From NCBI GenBank assembly GCA_964632505.1, contig CAZWCE010000007.1:165007-229006 (forward strand): 64,000 nt of DNA, written 5' to 3'. Source of the DNA: CAZWCE01 sp964632505. GTDB taxonomy: Bacteria; Planctomycetota; Planctomycetia; Pirellulales; Thermoguttaceae. Positions 46,848 through 56,023 of this stretch are shown here, piece after piece (positions within the stretch are counted from its first letter, which is position 1; each line of letters begins with the position of its first letter). The translations under genes were made by a program, and so were the position numbers. Under the pieces are notes generated by a model. The model worked only from the letters and a program-made list of their open reading frames with translations. It did no database searches and was not told the origin of the DNA.

Positions 46848-47086
46848 GTCGTTCCGCTCCCGAATGCGTGTTCGAGTAGAAAGGATCATTCCGCCGAAGT
46901 CGGCCCCCAAAGAAGAAACGGCCGTCGTAAAGACGCGGATCGGCGCATCAACACCGAGAATACCGGTACCGAATTCCACCAGGGTAGGGGACAAACTTCA
47001 TTGTGAACGAATCGAAGCGCCGCCGCAAGAGAAGGACGATTTTTTCCGACCGCGACCGTAGCGAATCCACGCCCATGCTCGATGAC

Positions 47087-48049
47087 TCAGAAGGTCGCAA
47101 GCGAGATCCCCCGATCTTGAAGAAAGGCAAACAACTCTTCGCCACGGGGAATTCCGGTCTGTCCGCCGGGTCGGGTCGCCTTCATCGCCGCCGCGGCCCC
47201 AGCGAGTTGCAAACATTCCCCTGGTTCCAACCCCCGAATCATGCCCGCCGCATAGGCTCCGTGAAAGACATCGCCGCAGCCGGTCGAATCGACCACCTCG
47301 ACGTCAAAAACCTCGAGGTGACCGTTCTTCTCTCCTTCCCGGCTCCGGAAATCGCATCCGTCCGGCCCTCGTGTTACCGCCACCAACGCCCGATCGTTAT
47401 TCCAGAGCGACCGCAATATTTTCGCGGGCTCCGCCTCGCCGGTCCACGCCAGGGCGAAGGCCTCGGATACGATCAAGTGGTCGACCTTCTCTAGAAGCGA
47501 GCGGAATTCAGGCGTCGGAATCACACGCTCGAAATCGGCGACCACCGGAATTCCCTTTTCTCGCGCGATGCGGGTCGCCCGCAACGAACCGGCCAAGCCG
47601 TGATGATCGAGATGGATCGCCGAGGCCTGCTCGATCCACTCCCGCGGCGGCCAATCGGGAGCCGCGCCGAAATGATCCTGGGAGGTGCTGGAAAGGACCG
47701 TTCGCTTACCGGTCGGAATATCGACCAGTATCGTCGAGTATCCGGGGCGAGCTTCCGGAATCTTCGCCCGACAAGAGCAATCGATGTTCTCCCGCTCCAA
47801 TCGTTCGATCATCTCACGGCTGAGGGGATCCTCGCCCAACTGCCCCACATACCCGCAACGGATGCCCAGCCGCGCGGCGGTCACCAGCGCCGTTCCGGTC
47901 AGCCCCCCGCCCTGCCGCAATCGTTGGTCCACACGCACCTTCGTATCCAGTGCGGGGTACTGCTTCAGAAAAAGCAATTCATCGATCGCCACGGCGCCGA
48001 AGCCGAGCAGTTCCAGCGTGGAAGCGTCTTCAGGAATTCCCGTCGACAT
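47087..48049 (-). CDS. PfkB family carbohydrate kinase
   Basis: 320 residues of the ribokinase fold. N-terminal GGGLTGTALVTAARLG and GYVGQLGEDPLSREM define the substrate side; the C-terminal signature DSTGCGDVFHGAYAAG carries the catalytic Asp and anion hole. AGGGGAG stands directly before the ATG. Substrate cannot be named, but the GntP permease downstream points to a sugar acid such as gluconate or 2-keto-3-deoxygluconate. Divergent from trmL. Confidence 0.9.
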   Translation of the reverse strand: MSTGIPEDASTLELLGFGAVAIDELLFLKQYPALDTKVRVDQRLRQGGGLTGTALVTAARLGIRCGYVGQLGEDPLSREMIERLERENIDCSCRAKIPEARPGYSTILVDIPTGKRTVLSSTSQDHFGAAPDWPPREWIEQASAIHLDHHGLAGSLRATRIAREKGIPVVADFERVIPTPEFRSLLEKVDHLIVSEAFALAWTGEAEPAKILRSLWNNDRALVAVTRGPDGCDFRSREGEKNGHLEVFDVEVVDSTGCGDVFHGAYAAGMIRGLEPGECLQLAGAAAAMKATRPGGQTGIPRGEELFAFLQDRGISLATF

Positions 48050-48324
48050 GTCTCCCCTTTTCTATGCTATCGAAGGAATCGCGAGGATTCTTCGTGGTTG
48101 CCGCTTATCGTCTAAGGCCGCGGTATCTCCTCGAGACAAATCCGCTTGAGGCGTCTCACTTCCTTCCGATCCCATTTGACACGATACCAAAAGAGTTCAT
48201 AATGGCAACCTCCATGGAATCTCGAGCACCTCGCCGAAAGAAAACGCATTGACCGCCTGTATCGAAACGAGTTGTCCGGAGATGCTTGCCCGAGCGATCT
48301 TTTTCAACCACCGTTGCAACCCGC

Positions 48325-48330
48325 AAGGAG
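48325..48330 (+). promoter_or_regulatory. Shine-Dalgarno that fixes the GTG start of trmL
   Basis: AAGGAG ends 5 bases before GTG 48336. An upstream in-frame start at 48249 would add 29 residues not found in the family. Confidence 0.8.
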
Positions 48331-48335
48331 ACGAA

Positions 48336-48824
48336 GTGCCGACGACGAACGAGGAATTCACGCTCCCCCTGGAGATCGTACTTTTCCAACCGGAAATCCC
48401 CCACAACACCGGCGCGGTCGGTCGAACCTGCGTGGCCGTAGGAGCCGAATTGCATCTGGTGCGGCCGCTGGGATTTCGTCTCGACGAGCGCCATTTGAGA
48501 CGAGCCGGGATGGATTACTGGAACCATTTGAAGCTCGAAATCTCCGACGACTGGGATGATCTCGAAAAGAAACTCCCCGAAAAACGCTTCTGGTTTTTCA
48601 CCAAACACGGCGAAAAAATCTATACGGATATCGACTTCCAGCCTGACGACGTGCTCGTTTTCGGCAGCGAATCGCATGGATTGCCCGATTCGATGCTCCG
48701 CCGGGTGCCGGAGCAGGCCGTTCGCATCCCCATCGCCCCGGAAGCGCGAAGCCTGAATCTCTCGGTCAGCGTCGGCATCGTCGCGTACGAAGTTCGGCGT
48801 CAACTCCGCCATCGGGCCCGCTAA
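48336..48824 (+). CDS. trmL: tRNA (cytidine/uridine(34)-2'-O)-methyltransferase TrmL
   Basis: 162 residues from GTG 48336, matching the usual 155-160. SPOUT enzyme that methylates the wobble ribose of tRNA-Leu. Motif 1 is LEIVLFQPEIPHNTGAVGRTC, motif 2 LVFGSESHGLPDSML, motif 3 IPIAPEARSLNLSVSVGIVAYE, forming the knotted SAM site. The start is fixed by AAGGAG. Convergent with mgtE, stops 40 bases apart. Confidence 0.95.
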   Translation: MPTTNEEFTLPLEIVLFQPEIPHNTGAVGRTCVAVGAELHLVRPLGFRLDERHLRRAGMDYWNHLKLEISDDWDDLEKKLPEKRFWFFTKHGEKIYTDIDFQPDDVLVFGSESHGLPDSMLRRVPEQAVRIPIAPEARSLNLSVSVGIVAYEVRRQLRHRAR

Positions 48825-48864
48825 ATCTTCACGGTGCTTGGTGGAAAACGCGGAAAACACGGCC

Positions 48865-50250
48865 TCAGGGGGCACTCCCGGCAAGCTCCGGGCGGAGAAT
48901 CCACATCGCCAGCTTCATGAAAATCAGAATGCCGCCGACATCGAGTAAGCCGGCGACGAATGGATTGCTCATCATCGCCGGATCCCAGCCGATTTTTCGG
49001 AAAAGCAAGGGAAGCCCGGAACCGGTGATCGTCCCGAGGATCACGACCAGAAGCAGGGTGATCGGAATGACCAGAAATTCATACCATCCTGCGCCTCCGG
49101 GAGCAAATATGAGAGCACACAGATAGCCGACGGCACCGAGGACGAATCCGAGCAACGTCCCCATGAGGACCTCCCGAACCAGAATTCTCAGCCAGTCGCT
49201 ACTGGTGATCTCGTTCTTGGAAAGCGCGGTGATGATCAGGGCCGCCGACTGCCCCCCGCTATTGCCGCCTGTGGAAATCACCAGCGGAATGAAGATCACC
49301 AACCAGGGGATGGCCTGGGTCACCGATTCGTATTCATCCAGAGCGAACGCCGTCAGAAGGGCTCCGAAGAAGAGGATCATCAGCCACAAAAGACGTTTTT
49401 TCACCAGCGTCAGCAGCGGAGTCCCCATGTACGATTCTTCCAGCGGTTCGACCGCCGCGCTCCGCTGGGCGTCCTCGGTCAACTCGTCGACCATCACATC
49501 CAGCACGTCGTCGTGCGTGATGATTCCGAGCATCCGATGTTCTTCATCGACCACGGGAATCGCCAAGAGGTCGAATCGGGCCACTTTCTGCGCCGCCTCT
49601 TCCCGGTCCTCGTACGCGTTTACCGTGATCAGGTCGCGTTCCATGATCTCGCCGACTCGGGTCTTCGGGTGCCGGATCGAGGCGAGCAACTGCCGGGCCG
49701 AAACCAGCCCCACCAGATGGTCGTTGTCGTCGACGATGTAAAGATAATAGACCGTTTCCATCTTCTCGGTCTGACGGCTGATCTCTCCGAGCGATTCCTC
49801 CACCGTCATGCTCTCGCGCAGACGAACGAACTCGGTGGTCATCTCCGCCCCGGCCATGCTTTCCGGGAACGAACGCAAACGCTGAATATCGCGTCGCTCC
49901 TCGACCGGTATCAGCGGCATCAACTCCCGCACACGTTCCGGAGACGAGGACTGCAGGACATCGACCCGATCGTCGGGGGGAAGATGGGCCACGAACTGCG
50001 CCATCTCTTCGGCCGGCCCCACTTCAAGAACCCCCACTTGCAGCTCAGGCTCGAAAAAACCGAAAATCGCGACCCGATTCTGCAAGTCGGTGTGACGCAG
50101 CACTTCCCAGATCTCTTCCGGATCCAGGCCATCCATGAACTCGGCCGTACGCGCCGGATGGAGCGCCTCGCAAAATTCCCTGAGTTCCTCTTCATTCCCT
50201 TGCTGGATCATCTCCCGCAGCTCGGGGAGATACAGCGGATTTGTCGTCAT
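48865..50250 (-). CDS. mgtE: Magnesium transporter MgtE
   Basis: 461 residues. Mg2+-gated Mg2+ channel of the inner membrane. The N domain (residues 1-130, helical) is followed by two CBS domains (TVEESLGEISRQTEK to HPKTRVGEIM, and ERDLITVNAYEDREEAAQK to HDDVLDVMVDEL) and five membrane helices with the conserved STGGNSGGQSAALI and GLPLLFRKIGWDPAMMSNP. Preceded by the DegP-like protease gene by 82 bases on the same strand, probably cotranscribed. Confidence 0.96.
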   Translation of the reverse strand: MTTNPLYLPELREMIQQGNEEELREFCEALHPARTAEFMDGLDPEEIWEVLRHTDLQNRVAIFGFFEPELQVGVLEVGPAEEMAQFVAHLPPDDRVDVLQSSSPERVRELMPLIPVEERRDIQRLRSFPESMAGAEMTTEFVRLRESMTVEESLGEISRQTEKMETVYYLYIVDDNDHLVGLVSARQLLASIRHPKTRVGEIMERDLITVNAYEDREEAAQKVARFDLLAIPVVDEEHRMLGIITHDDVLDVMVDELTEDAQRSAAVEPLEESYMGTPLLTLVKKRLLWLMILFFGALLTAFALDEYESVTQAIPWLVIFIPLVISTGGNSGGQSAALIITALSKNEITSSDWLRILVREVLMGTLLGFVLGAVGYLCALIFAPGGAGWYEFLVIPITLLLVVILGTITGSGLPLLFRKIGWDPAMMSNPFVAGLLDVGGILIFMKLAMWILRPELAGSAP

Positions 50251-50332
50251 GGCCGATTCCTCTTCCGGTGATTCCTTTTGGCCGTTCTACCTCAATGTCG
50301 GGCCGAATCCAAAAAGTGAAAAGATTCCAAGA

Positions 50333-51778
50333 TCAATCCTTGGATTCCCCGGGACCGAGCTCGACGACGCGGGGGCCTTCTTCAGTCTGCAATTCCAACC
50401 GGATCCCCTCCTGAAGCGAAAGATCTTTGCGCTGCGCCACATAGTCCTGAACACTTGCAACACGTTGATTGTTGATCGACTCGATCAGCATGCCCGCTTT
50501 CAGCTTGTTCCGAAACGCCACGCTCCCAGGGACGACATCGAGAATGAGCACGCCCTGTTGATCCTGGAATCCGTATTTGGCGGCCATTTCGTCGGTCAGT
50601 TCCACCACCATGATGCCCAGCTTCGCGTCGTTATGGAAACGCACGTCGCTACCGAGCAGACTAGAGCGTTTTCCAAAATCTTCGGGCATCGCTTCCAAGG
50701 AGAGAGTGAGCGTTTTCGGTTCTCCCTCACGCAACACGTTCAAGACATGCGGTTTCTCGACCTCGGCGCGTTCCACGACCGACTGCAACTGGGCCGGTGT
50801 GTTCACATCGATCCCGTCGAAATCGAGGATGATATCGCCGCGACGCAGATCGGAATCCTCGGCGGGAGCATCCTCGAAAATCCGCTCCACCTGCACGCCG
50901 CGCTTCAAGGGAAGATCCCACTTCTCAGCCGTCTCCCGGTCGACTTCCCTGATCTGCACGCCGATATAGGCCCGTCGGACCTTGCCTTCTTCGATCAACT
51001 GCGAGATGACCCAATTGGCCAACTCGGTCGGAATGGCGAATCCGACCCCCTGATATCCACCGCTTTGCGAAGCGATGGCGGTATTGATGCCGATGACTTC
51101 ACCGTCGAGATTGATCAGCGGCCCGCCCGAATTTCCGGGATTGATCGCCGCATCGGTCTGGATGAAACTCCCGCGTTCAATGCCCCCCAACGAACGTCCC
51201 TTGGCGCTGATAATGCCCGCACTGACCGTCGAATCGAGCTCGAACGGATTGCCGATCGCCAGAACCCAATCGCCGATCTCCATCTTCCGGCTGTCGCCGA
51301 GTTTAGCGACCGGAAAAGCTGCGTTCTCCTCACTATCGAGCCGAATCACGGCCAAGTCGGTCTTTTCGTCGGCGCTGATCTTCTCGGCCGGATATTCCCG
51401 GCCGTCCGGAAGCTCCACGGAAACCTCGTCCGCGGCGCGAAGCACATGATTGTTGGTCAGGACGATCCCCGACTCATTGATCAACACCCCCGAACCCAGT
51501 CCTCCACCGAAAGGCGGCATGCCGGGCAGGCGTCGCTCCAATTCTTCTCCCAACGGCGCCCGGCCTTTGGCGTGGAGCTGGGTTTTGACCTTCACCACCG
51601 TCGGCAGGACCTTCTTGGCCGCGATTCGAAACGCCTGAGAAAGCGCTTTCGCCTGAGCGATGGGGTGCTCCTCTGCAGGTTGCTGGGCCGAGAGCGTCCC
51701 GGCAAGGAGAAGAAGCAATCCGGGAAGAAGGCCCACGAATGGCAATACTCGAAGATGTTGTCTTTTACAAACGGCCAT
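50333..51778 (-). CDS. DegP/HtrA-type periplasmic serine protease
   Basis: 481 residues. Signal peptide to about residue 31 (FVGLLPGLLLLLAGTLSA). Trypsin-like domain with the full triad His111 (LTNNHVLRA), Asp141 (KTDLAVIRL) and Ser217 (INPGNSGGPL). Two PDZ domains follow, about 265-360 (GVQIREVDRETAEKW) and 385-475 (LGIMVVELTDEMA). Degrades or refolds damaged envelope proteins. Upstream of mgtE and likely in one transcript; a regulated link between Mg2+ and envelope stress is conceivable but not shown. Confidence 0.94.
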   Translation of the reverse strand: MAVCKRQHLRVLPFVGLLPGLLLLLAGTLSAQQPAEEHPIAQAKALSQAFRIAAKKVLPTVVKVKTQLHAKGRAPLGEELERRLPGMPPFGGGLGSGVLINESGIVLTNNHVLRAADEVSVELPDGREYPAEKISADEKTDLAVIRLDSEENAAFPVAKLGDSRKMEIGDWVLAIGNPFELDSTVSAGIISAKGRSLGGIERGSFIQTDAAINPGNSGGPLINLDGEVIGINTAIASQSGGYQGVGFAIPTELANWVISQLIEEGKVRRAYIGVQIREVDRETAEKWDLPLKRGVQVERIFEDAPAEDSDLRRGDIILDFDGIDVNTPAQLQSVVERAEVEKPHVLNVLREGEPKTLTLSLEAMPEDFGKRSSLLGSDVRFHNDAKLGIMVVELTDEMAAKYGFQDQQGVLILDVVPGSVAFRNKLKAGMLIESINNQRVASVQDYVAQRKDLSLQEGIRLELQTEEGPRVVELGPGESKD

Positions 51779-51879
51779 GATTCAATCCTCAACGATATGG
51801 GGGTTGAAAGCTTCTTGATGACAGCGAAAGCGGTTATTTCAAAGGGGCTCACCGGAAGTCGCCGGTCCGTCGCTGTAAA

Positions 51880-51915
51880 AAAAGCCGAAACGGAGAGCAT
51901 TCCGCATCGGCTTTT
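51880..51915 (-). terminator. Intrinsic terminator of the PEP-CTERM gene
   Basis: AAAAGCCGA (51880-51888) pairs with TCGGCTTTT (51907-51915), with an inner CGGA/TCCG stem. On the minus strand it ends in seven T. A second G/C-rich hairpin (CTGC/GCAG core) lies at about 51952-51978. Together they separate the PEP-CTERM gene from the protease gene. Confidence 0.82.
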
Positions 51916-52045
51916 CTCACTATCCCAATTGTAGATCACTCGCAAGGGAATGCCACCCCCTGCAAATCAAGCAGGGAGGGGTTTTTCCACCTCTCCCCGG
52001 AGGATTTTCATCGGCTCAGAAAGTCTCCGAAGCGACTCCTTCCGC

Positions 52046-52840
52046 TCAAACACGTCGCCGTCGGCGATAGGCGCCCACCCCGGCACATCCGGCAAGGCCG
52101 AGGGCCCAAAGGCTTAAGGTGGCAGGTTCCGGAACCGGAGCGACCAAAACGTCCTGATGATTTCCGTCAGAACTCGTAAGATTCATGACATAGACACCGG
52201 GCGCATCGGTGAAGGGATCGTAGTCGAACTGCCAGTCACTGAGCGTACCCAGATTATTGAAGTTATTCAAGGCAGCCAGGAAGAGATTGTCATCCGCCGG
52301 ATCGTCCAGATCGATTTCATCTTCGAGCCACCAGATGGCCGCCTGCAACCAGTCGGCGGAGGCATCGCGATTATCGTAATAATCAAATGAAGTTGCAGCC
52401 GTGTTTGCGTTCACGAAGGAACTGATGGTGCCGGTGGTGAACATGGAGTAGAGTTCCGCGGTCCCTCGGGAGATGGGATCCTTTTCACCAGGTGTCCCCG
52501 TGAGTCCCACGCTTGGAGTCCCGGTGGTTCCTTGGTTTCCATCACCGCCCAATTTTGCCGCACGGCTGTAGGCAACATCATAGATGTTGTTTACTTCCAA
52601 GGTTTCCAATTTTTCGAGGCAGAAGGTGGTGAACGCTTCTCCGGATTTTGGATATCCGGCACCGTCGATCGGCGAAGAAGGGTCGGAGGGAAATTCGAAT
52701 CTCAGTTCTCCTCCACCATCGGTGCCGCCATACGGGACGCCGGTGAATTTAACTTGGTCACATAACGCCGTCGTCGGGGATAGCCCCCCCAGAAGGAAGA
52801 GCACCGCGACACACGAAATAAGCAGTGCGTATTTTTTCAT
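52046..52840 (-). CDS. PEP-CTERM sorting-domain protein
   Basis: 264 residues. Signal peptide to about residue 27 (ALLISCVAVLFLLGGLSP). The C-terminus is a classic PEP-CTERM signal: VPEPATLSLWALGLAG, then a short hydrophobic helix and the Arg cluster RRRRR. Exosortase cuts such proteins and sorts them to the surface with exopolysaccharide. The body is Gly/Thr/Asp-rich with AIWWLEDEIDLDDPADDNLFLAALN, a pattern often seen in PEP-CTERM proteins of unknown role. No exosortase is in the window. Divergent from the Wza-like exporter. Confidence 0.93.
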   Translation of the reverse strand: MKKYALLISCVAVLFLLGGLSPTTALCDQVKFTGVPYGGTDGGGELRFEFPSDPSSPIDGAGYPKSGEAFTTFCLEKLETLEVNNIYDVAYSRAAKLGGDGNQGTTGTPSVGLTGTPGEKDPISRGTAELYSMFTTGTISSFVNANTAATSFDYYDNRDASADWLQAAIWWLEDEIDLDDPADDNLFLAALNNFNNLGTLSDWQFDYDPFTDAPGVYVMNLTSSDGNHQDVLVAPVPEPATLSLWALGLAGCAGVGAYRRRRRV

Positions 52841-53251
52841 TTTTTTTTGCCCTCTTGGTTGAAGTATCGCGCCTGCATTTGAGTCAAAGGAAACACCATT
52901 TATATTCTAGAAACCTCTTCAATATGAGGCGACCTTTTCCACACCTTTCCCCATCATGATAATTGGAACATCATCTCAAACAACAGAAAACAGGCAATAT
53001 AAACAGCTTTCTTGGTTTCTTTTTCCCAGCAAGTCCCTACAACCGGACACATGTGTCATGAACCGTTCATATCCCGACGAGCACACGGAAGAATATCCCA
53101 AACAGTGCCATTGGAAATAATCAAGCAGAATCCTTGAGAAGTCTTTACACCCGAATCGATGAAAACAGTCTATTCGATCTAAATAGGAATCCTGCCCCAT
53201 GCCGATATTACTGTTGGTCGCCGAATATATGAACAAGGATCAACGGAAGTC
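52841..53251. other. 411-base divergent region between PEP-CTERM gene and exporter gene
   Basis: A/T-rich. TTGAGT (52879-52884), 16 bases, TATATT (52901-52906) is a possible plus-strand promoter that would give the exporter a leader of about 340 bases. No gene supported. Confidence 0.4.
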
Positions 53252-54337
53252 ATGGATCGACGAATCATCAAGAGCAGGAAGCGATTCGGCCAAAAAAGCC
53301 TATGGGCTCTTTTGGCTATAACTCTATTTCTGCCAAGTGGTTGCGCAACGACGTCGACCTCATCTGTAAGACGGCCCGCCGGCAATCTGCACGTTCGGGT
53401 TCCCCGAGAAATGGCCAAGACCGTTCTGCCGGAGTACCGGATCGAAGCGCCTGATATTCTACTGATCGACGTCGTCAGGCTTATTCCTCGATCTCCTTAC
53501 TATGTAAGACCTTATGACGTTCTGGAGGTCGAGGCGATCGGCACGTTGCCAGATCACCCGATCGCGGGATCGTTCGTCGTCGACCCCGGCGGAAATATCG
53601 AACTCGGATATCCTTATGGATCGGTCCGGGTGGCCGATTTGACGATCAAGCAGATCGCCGATCTGCTCCAATCGGAACTGGAAGAGCAAACGAAACTGAA
53701 GGATCCCCATGTGACCGTGAGGCTTCTCGAAATCTCCACAATGCAACAGATCACGGGAGAGCACCTTGTGGGGCCCGACGGAAAGGTCACGCTGGGGGTT
53801 TACGGCAGCATTTATGTCCACGGCTTGACCGTCCAAGAAGCGAGGGAAGCGATTGAATCGCATCTTTCCAATTATTTGGACGACCCCCAAGTCGCGGTCG
53901 ACGTATTCGCCTATAATAGTAAAGAGTATTACGTGATTCTCGAGGGAGCCGGTCTCGGCGACCGTGTCATTCCCTTCCCATACATGGGGAATGAAACCGT
54001 GTTGAAGGCGATCGCCAATGTGCAGGGGCTTGAACAGGTCTCGTCGAAGAAAATCTGGATCGCTCGTCCGAATGGCCATCAAGGTCAACCGATCATTCTG
54101 CCGGTCGATTGGCAGGGAATCACCGCCCACGCCTGTCCCCAGACCAATTACCAGATCATGCCGAACGACCGTGTTTTCGTCGCGGAAGATAAGCTGATCG
54201 CCTTCGATACGTACATCGGTAAACTGACGGCCCCCATCGAACGGGTCATGGGCTTCACGTTGCTCGGTACCGGCACGGTCACGCGACTCTCCGGAGATGT
54301 CCTTGGCGGCGGCGGCAATCCTTCGTCAAACTTCTAA
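53252..54337 (+). CDS. Polysaccharide export lipoprotein (Wza family)
   Basis: 361 residues. Lipoprotein signal with lipobox LPSGC, Cys31. The polysaccharide export domain starts VRPYDVLEVEAIG near residue 88 with VDPGGNIELGYPYGSVRVADLTI; one or two SLBB-type domains follow (YYVILEGAGLGDRVIPFPYMG). Such proteins form the outer-membrane exit channel for capsule or exopolysaccharide. Polymerase, copolymerase and flippase genes are not nearby. A small secreted protein gene starts 34 bases downstream. Confidence 0.93.
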   Translation: MDRRIIKSRKRFGQKSLWALLAITLFLPSGCATTSTSSVRRPAGNLHVRVPREMAKTVLPEYRIEAPDILLIDVVRLIPRSPYYVRPYDVLEVEAIGTLPDHPIAGSFVVDPGGNIELGYPYGSVRVADLTIKQIADLLQSELEEQTKLKDPHVTVRLLEISTMQQITGEHLVGPDGKVTLGVYGSIYVHGLTVQEAREAIESHLSNYLDDPQVAVDVFAYNSKEYYVILEGAGLGDRVIPFPYMGNETVLKAIANVQGLEQVSSKKIWIARPNGHQGQPIILPVDWQGITAHACPQTNYQIMPNDRVFVAEDKLIAFDTYIGKLTAPIERVMGFTLLGTGTVTRLSGDVLGGGGNPSSNF

Positions 54338-54371
54338 TCGTACGAGCCGACGCTTGAAGAAAGGAAGAAAG

Positions 54372-54782
54372 ATGAGTCTCCGAATGAAATGCTTTTTGGG
54401 GACGGCGGTGCTGACGGGACTGTTTTTCGCGGTTTCCCGCTCCGCAATCGCCCAATATCCCTCGACACTCGCTTCCCCGACTTACCGTTCTCCGGCTTTG
54501 CGTTCCCCGACCATCAGCCCTTGGCTCGATCTTTTTCGGAGAAATGAAGGAGTGCTCGACAATTATAACCAGTTCGTGCGGCCGCAGCAGCAGTTGCGCC
54601 GAGCCATGGCTCAACAGCAAAACGAGATCACATCGCAACGATTGCGTCAGAGGAGAATCCAGTCCGAGATCGGCGCGCTTCAACGGGACGGTCGGGGTCA
54701 CATGCCCACCGGGGTTGGAGGCACATTCCAGAATTACCTCCACTACTACCCATCCTATCAGCAGGGAGCGGGCGCGCGTTAG
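54372..54782 (+). CDS. Small secreted Gln/Arg-rich protein of unknown function
   Basis: 136 residues from ATG 54372 (AAGGAAG 6 bases upstream). Signal peptide to about residue 27 (GTAVLTGLFFAVSRSAIAQ). The mature part has a Ser/Pro-rich start with three TYRSPALRSPT-like turns, a Gln/Arg-rich helix (RPQQQLRRAMAQQQNE) and a C-terminal GTFQNYLHYYPSY. No known domain. It lies 34 bases after the exporter gene and ends at a strong bidirectional terminator, so both form one unit. Confidence 0.8.
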   Translation: MSLRMKCFLGTAVLTGLFFAVSRSAIAQYPSTLASPTYRSPALRSPTISPWLDLFRRNEGVLDNYNQFVRPQQQLRRAMAQQQNEITSQRLRQRRIQSEIGALQRDGRGHMPTGVGGTFQNYLHYYPSYQQGAGAR

Positions 54783-54830
54783 CCGTCGCATAGAGATTCC
54801 TCCCTTCCCGGTCCTCTTGGTCGCGCAGAA

Positions 54831-54858
54831 AAAAGGCAGCCCGAGAGAGCTGCCTTTT
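54831..54858. terminator. Bidirectional intrinsic terminator
   Basis: AAAAGGCAGC pairs with GCTGCCTTTT over 10 bp with an 8-base loop. It sits between convergent genes (54372-54782 plus, 54887-55699 minus) and can end both transcripts. Confidence 0.9.
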
Positions 54859-54886
54859 TCGTGATCATCGGTACGGCATTTCATCC

Positions 54887-55699
54887 TTAGCGGCAACGGC
54901 GGAAAAGATTTCGGAACACCCCGCCGGCAGACCGCCCGAAAGAACGAGACTTCTTCATCTGGGAGGCGGGGGTCAGGTGCCGGACCGTGATATTCCGGTA
55001 CCAGACTTCATCGCCGTGATCCTGCAACATGATCTTTCCGACGAGGTTCTTCCCGAATCCTTCCTTGCCGGCGAATTTACTTTCGGCGATGTGCTCCTGC
55101 CAATCCTTCGAATCGGTGCGAACGTGGAGCACCTTCATGCCGTTGAGCCAGTGTTCGATGGTATTGCCGTAGACCCGGATCCGGCTGTGGTTATACTCCC
55201 CGACCGGCTTGAGCACTTTGTTTTCCGCGGGAGCATAGACGTCGTAGAGCGCCGCGGCGCTGGTTTTGACCTTGTTCCCGTTGGGATGATTCGCGTCATC
55301 GAGAATCTGATATTCGCAGCCGAGCCACCCCCCTTTTTCGAATTTCTTGACCTTGTACTTGAGACCGCTATTGCCGCCCTCGGAGATTTTCCATTCGAAA
55401 TCGAGAATGAAATGCGTGAAATCCTGGTCCACCACCAGGTATCCGCCGCTTCCCTTGCGGTGGATCGTCCCGTCGACCACTTCCCAACCGTCGGGAATGG
55501 GACCGCCGCCGAGAGTCGTCCATCCATCGAGGGTTTCACCATCGAAAAGAGAGACGGCCGGACCCGGATAAAAACAACGCGCCGGAACGGTCTGCACGTG
55601 GCATCGGCCGAAAATTCCGGCATCGGCCGGCGGCGCCATCGAGAGTAAGAAGGCCAGGGGCAAGCATAAGAAGATGCAGTCGCAGAATGTGCGTCTCAT
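54887..55699 (-). CDS. DUF1080 protein (3-keto-disaccharide hydrolase family)
   Basis: 270 residues from the ATG at 55697-55699 (AGAGGA 8 bases upstream). Signal peptide to about residue 27 (LPLAFLLSMAPPADAG). The family entry motif SLFDGETLDGWTT is followed by DGWEVVDGTIHRKG, FILDFEWKISEGGNSGLKY and EYNHSRIRVYGNTIEHWLNG, a concanavalin-like sandwich. Members act on 3-keto-glycosides or other glycans in the periplasm. It lies 324 bases downstream of the sulfatase on the same strand. The C-terminus is Arg/Ser-rich. Confidence 0.92.
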   Translation of the reverse strand: MRRTFCDCIFLCLPLAFLLSMAPPADAGIFGRCHVQTVPARCFYPGPAVSLFDGETLDGWTTLGGGPIPDGWEVVDGTIHRKGSGGYLVVDQDFTHFILDFEWKISEGGNSGLKYKVKKFEKGGWLGCEYQILDDANHPNGNKVKTSAAALYDVYAPAENKVLKPVGEYNHSRIRVYGNTIEHWLNGMKVLHVRTDSKDWQEHIAESKFAGKEGFGKNLVGKIMLQDHGDEVWYRNITVRHLTPASQMKKSRSFGRSAGGVFRNLFRRCR

Positions 55700-56023
55700 A
55701 GAAGTAGTCCTCTGATTGAAATAGGTGATCGGGGATAAACCATAGCCGTCCGGAAAAAACGGGACAGCCGATGGAAACAGGATGTTTCGCCGGAAAGAAC
55801 GATTGCCAAATCGTCCGTTCGGCAGGCACTGCGGCAAGTGGTCGTCGCGTGGCCGAGAATGATCGTCCCAAAAAAACAACACGATGAAAATGTTTTCCGG
55901 AGGGATGATACCGAAGGCACAATCCGTTTCAGCTTCCGGAAAACGCCGTCGTCATCCCATCTTATTATACGTTTTTTGATGGCGGAGAAAGCCGAACGTC
56001 TCCCGAGGAAGGGATCATGCAGA
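55700..56023. other. 324-base region between sulfatase and DUF1080 genes
   Basis: Both flanking genes are on the minus strand. No terminator with T-tail was found, and no gene. The DUF1080 gene may have its own promoter here. Confidence 0.4.

Noticed and set aside
45675..47006. Open frame of about 443 codons on the plus strand opposite gntP
   Set aside because: Dominated by Arg, Gln, His and Asp, the mirror of membrane helices on the other strand; no domain.
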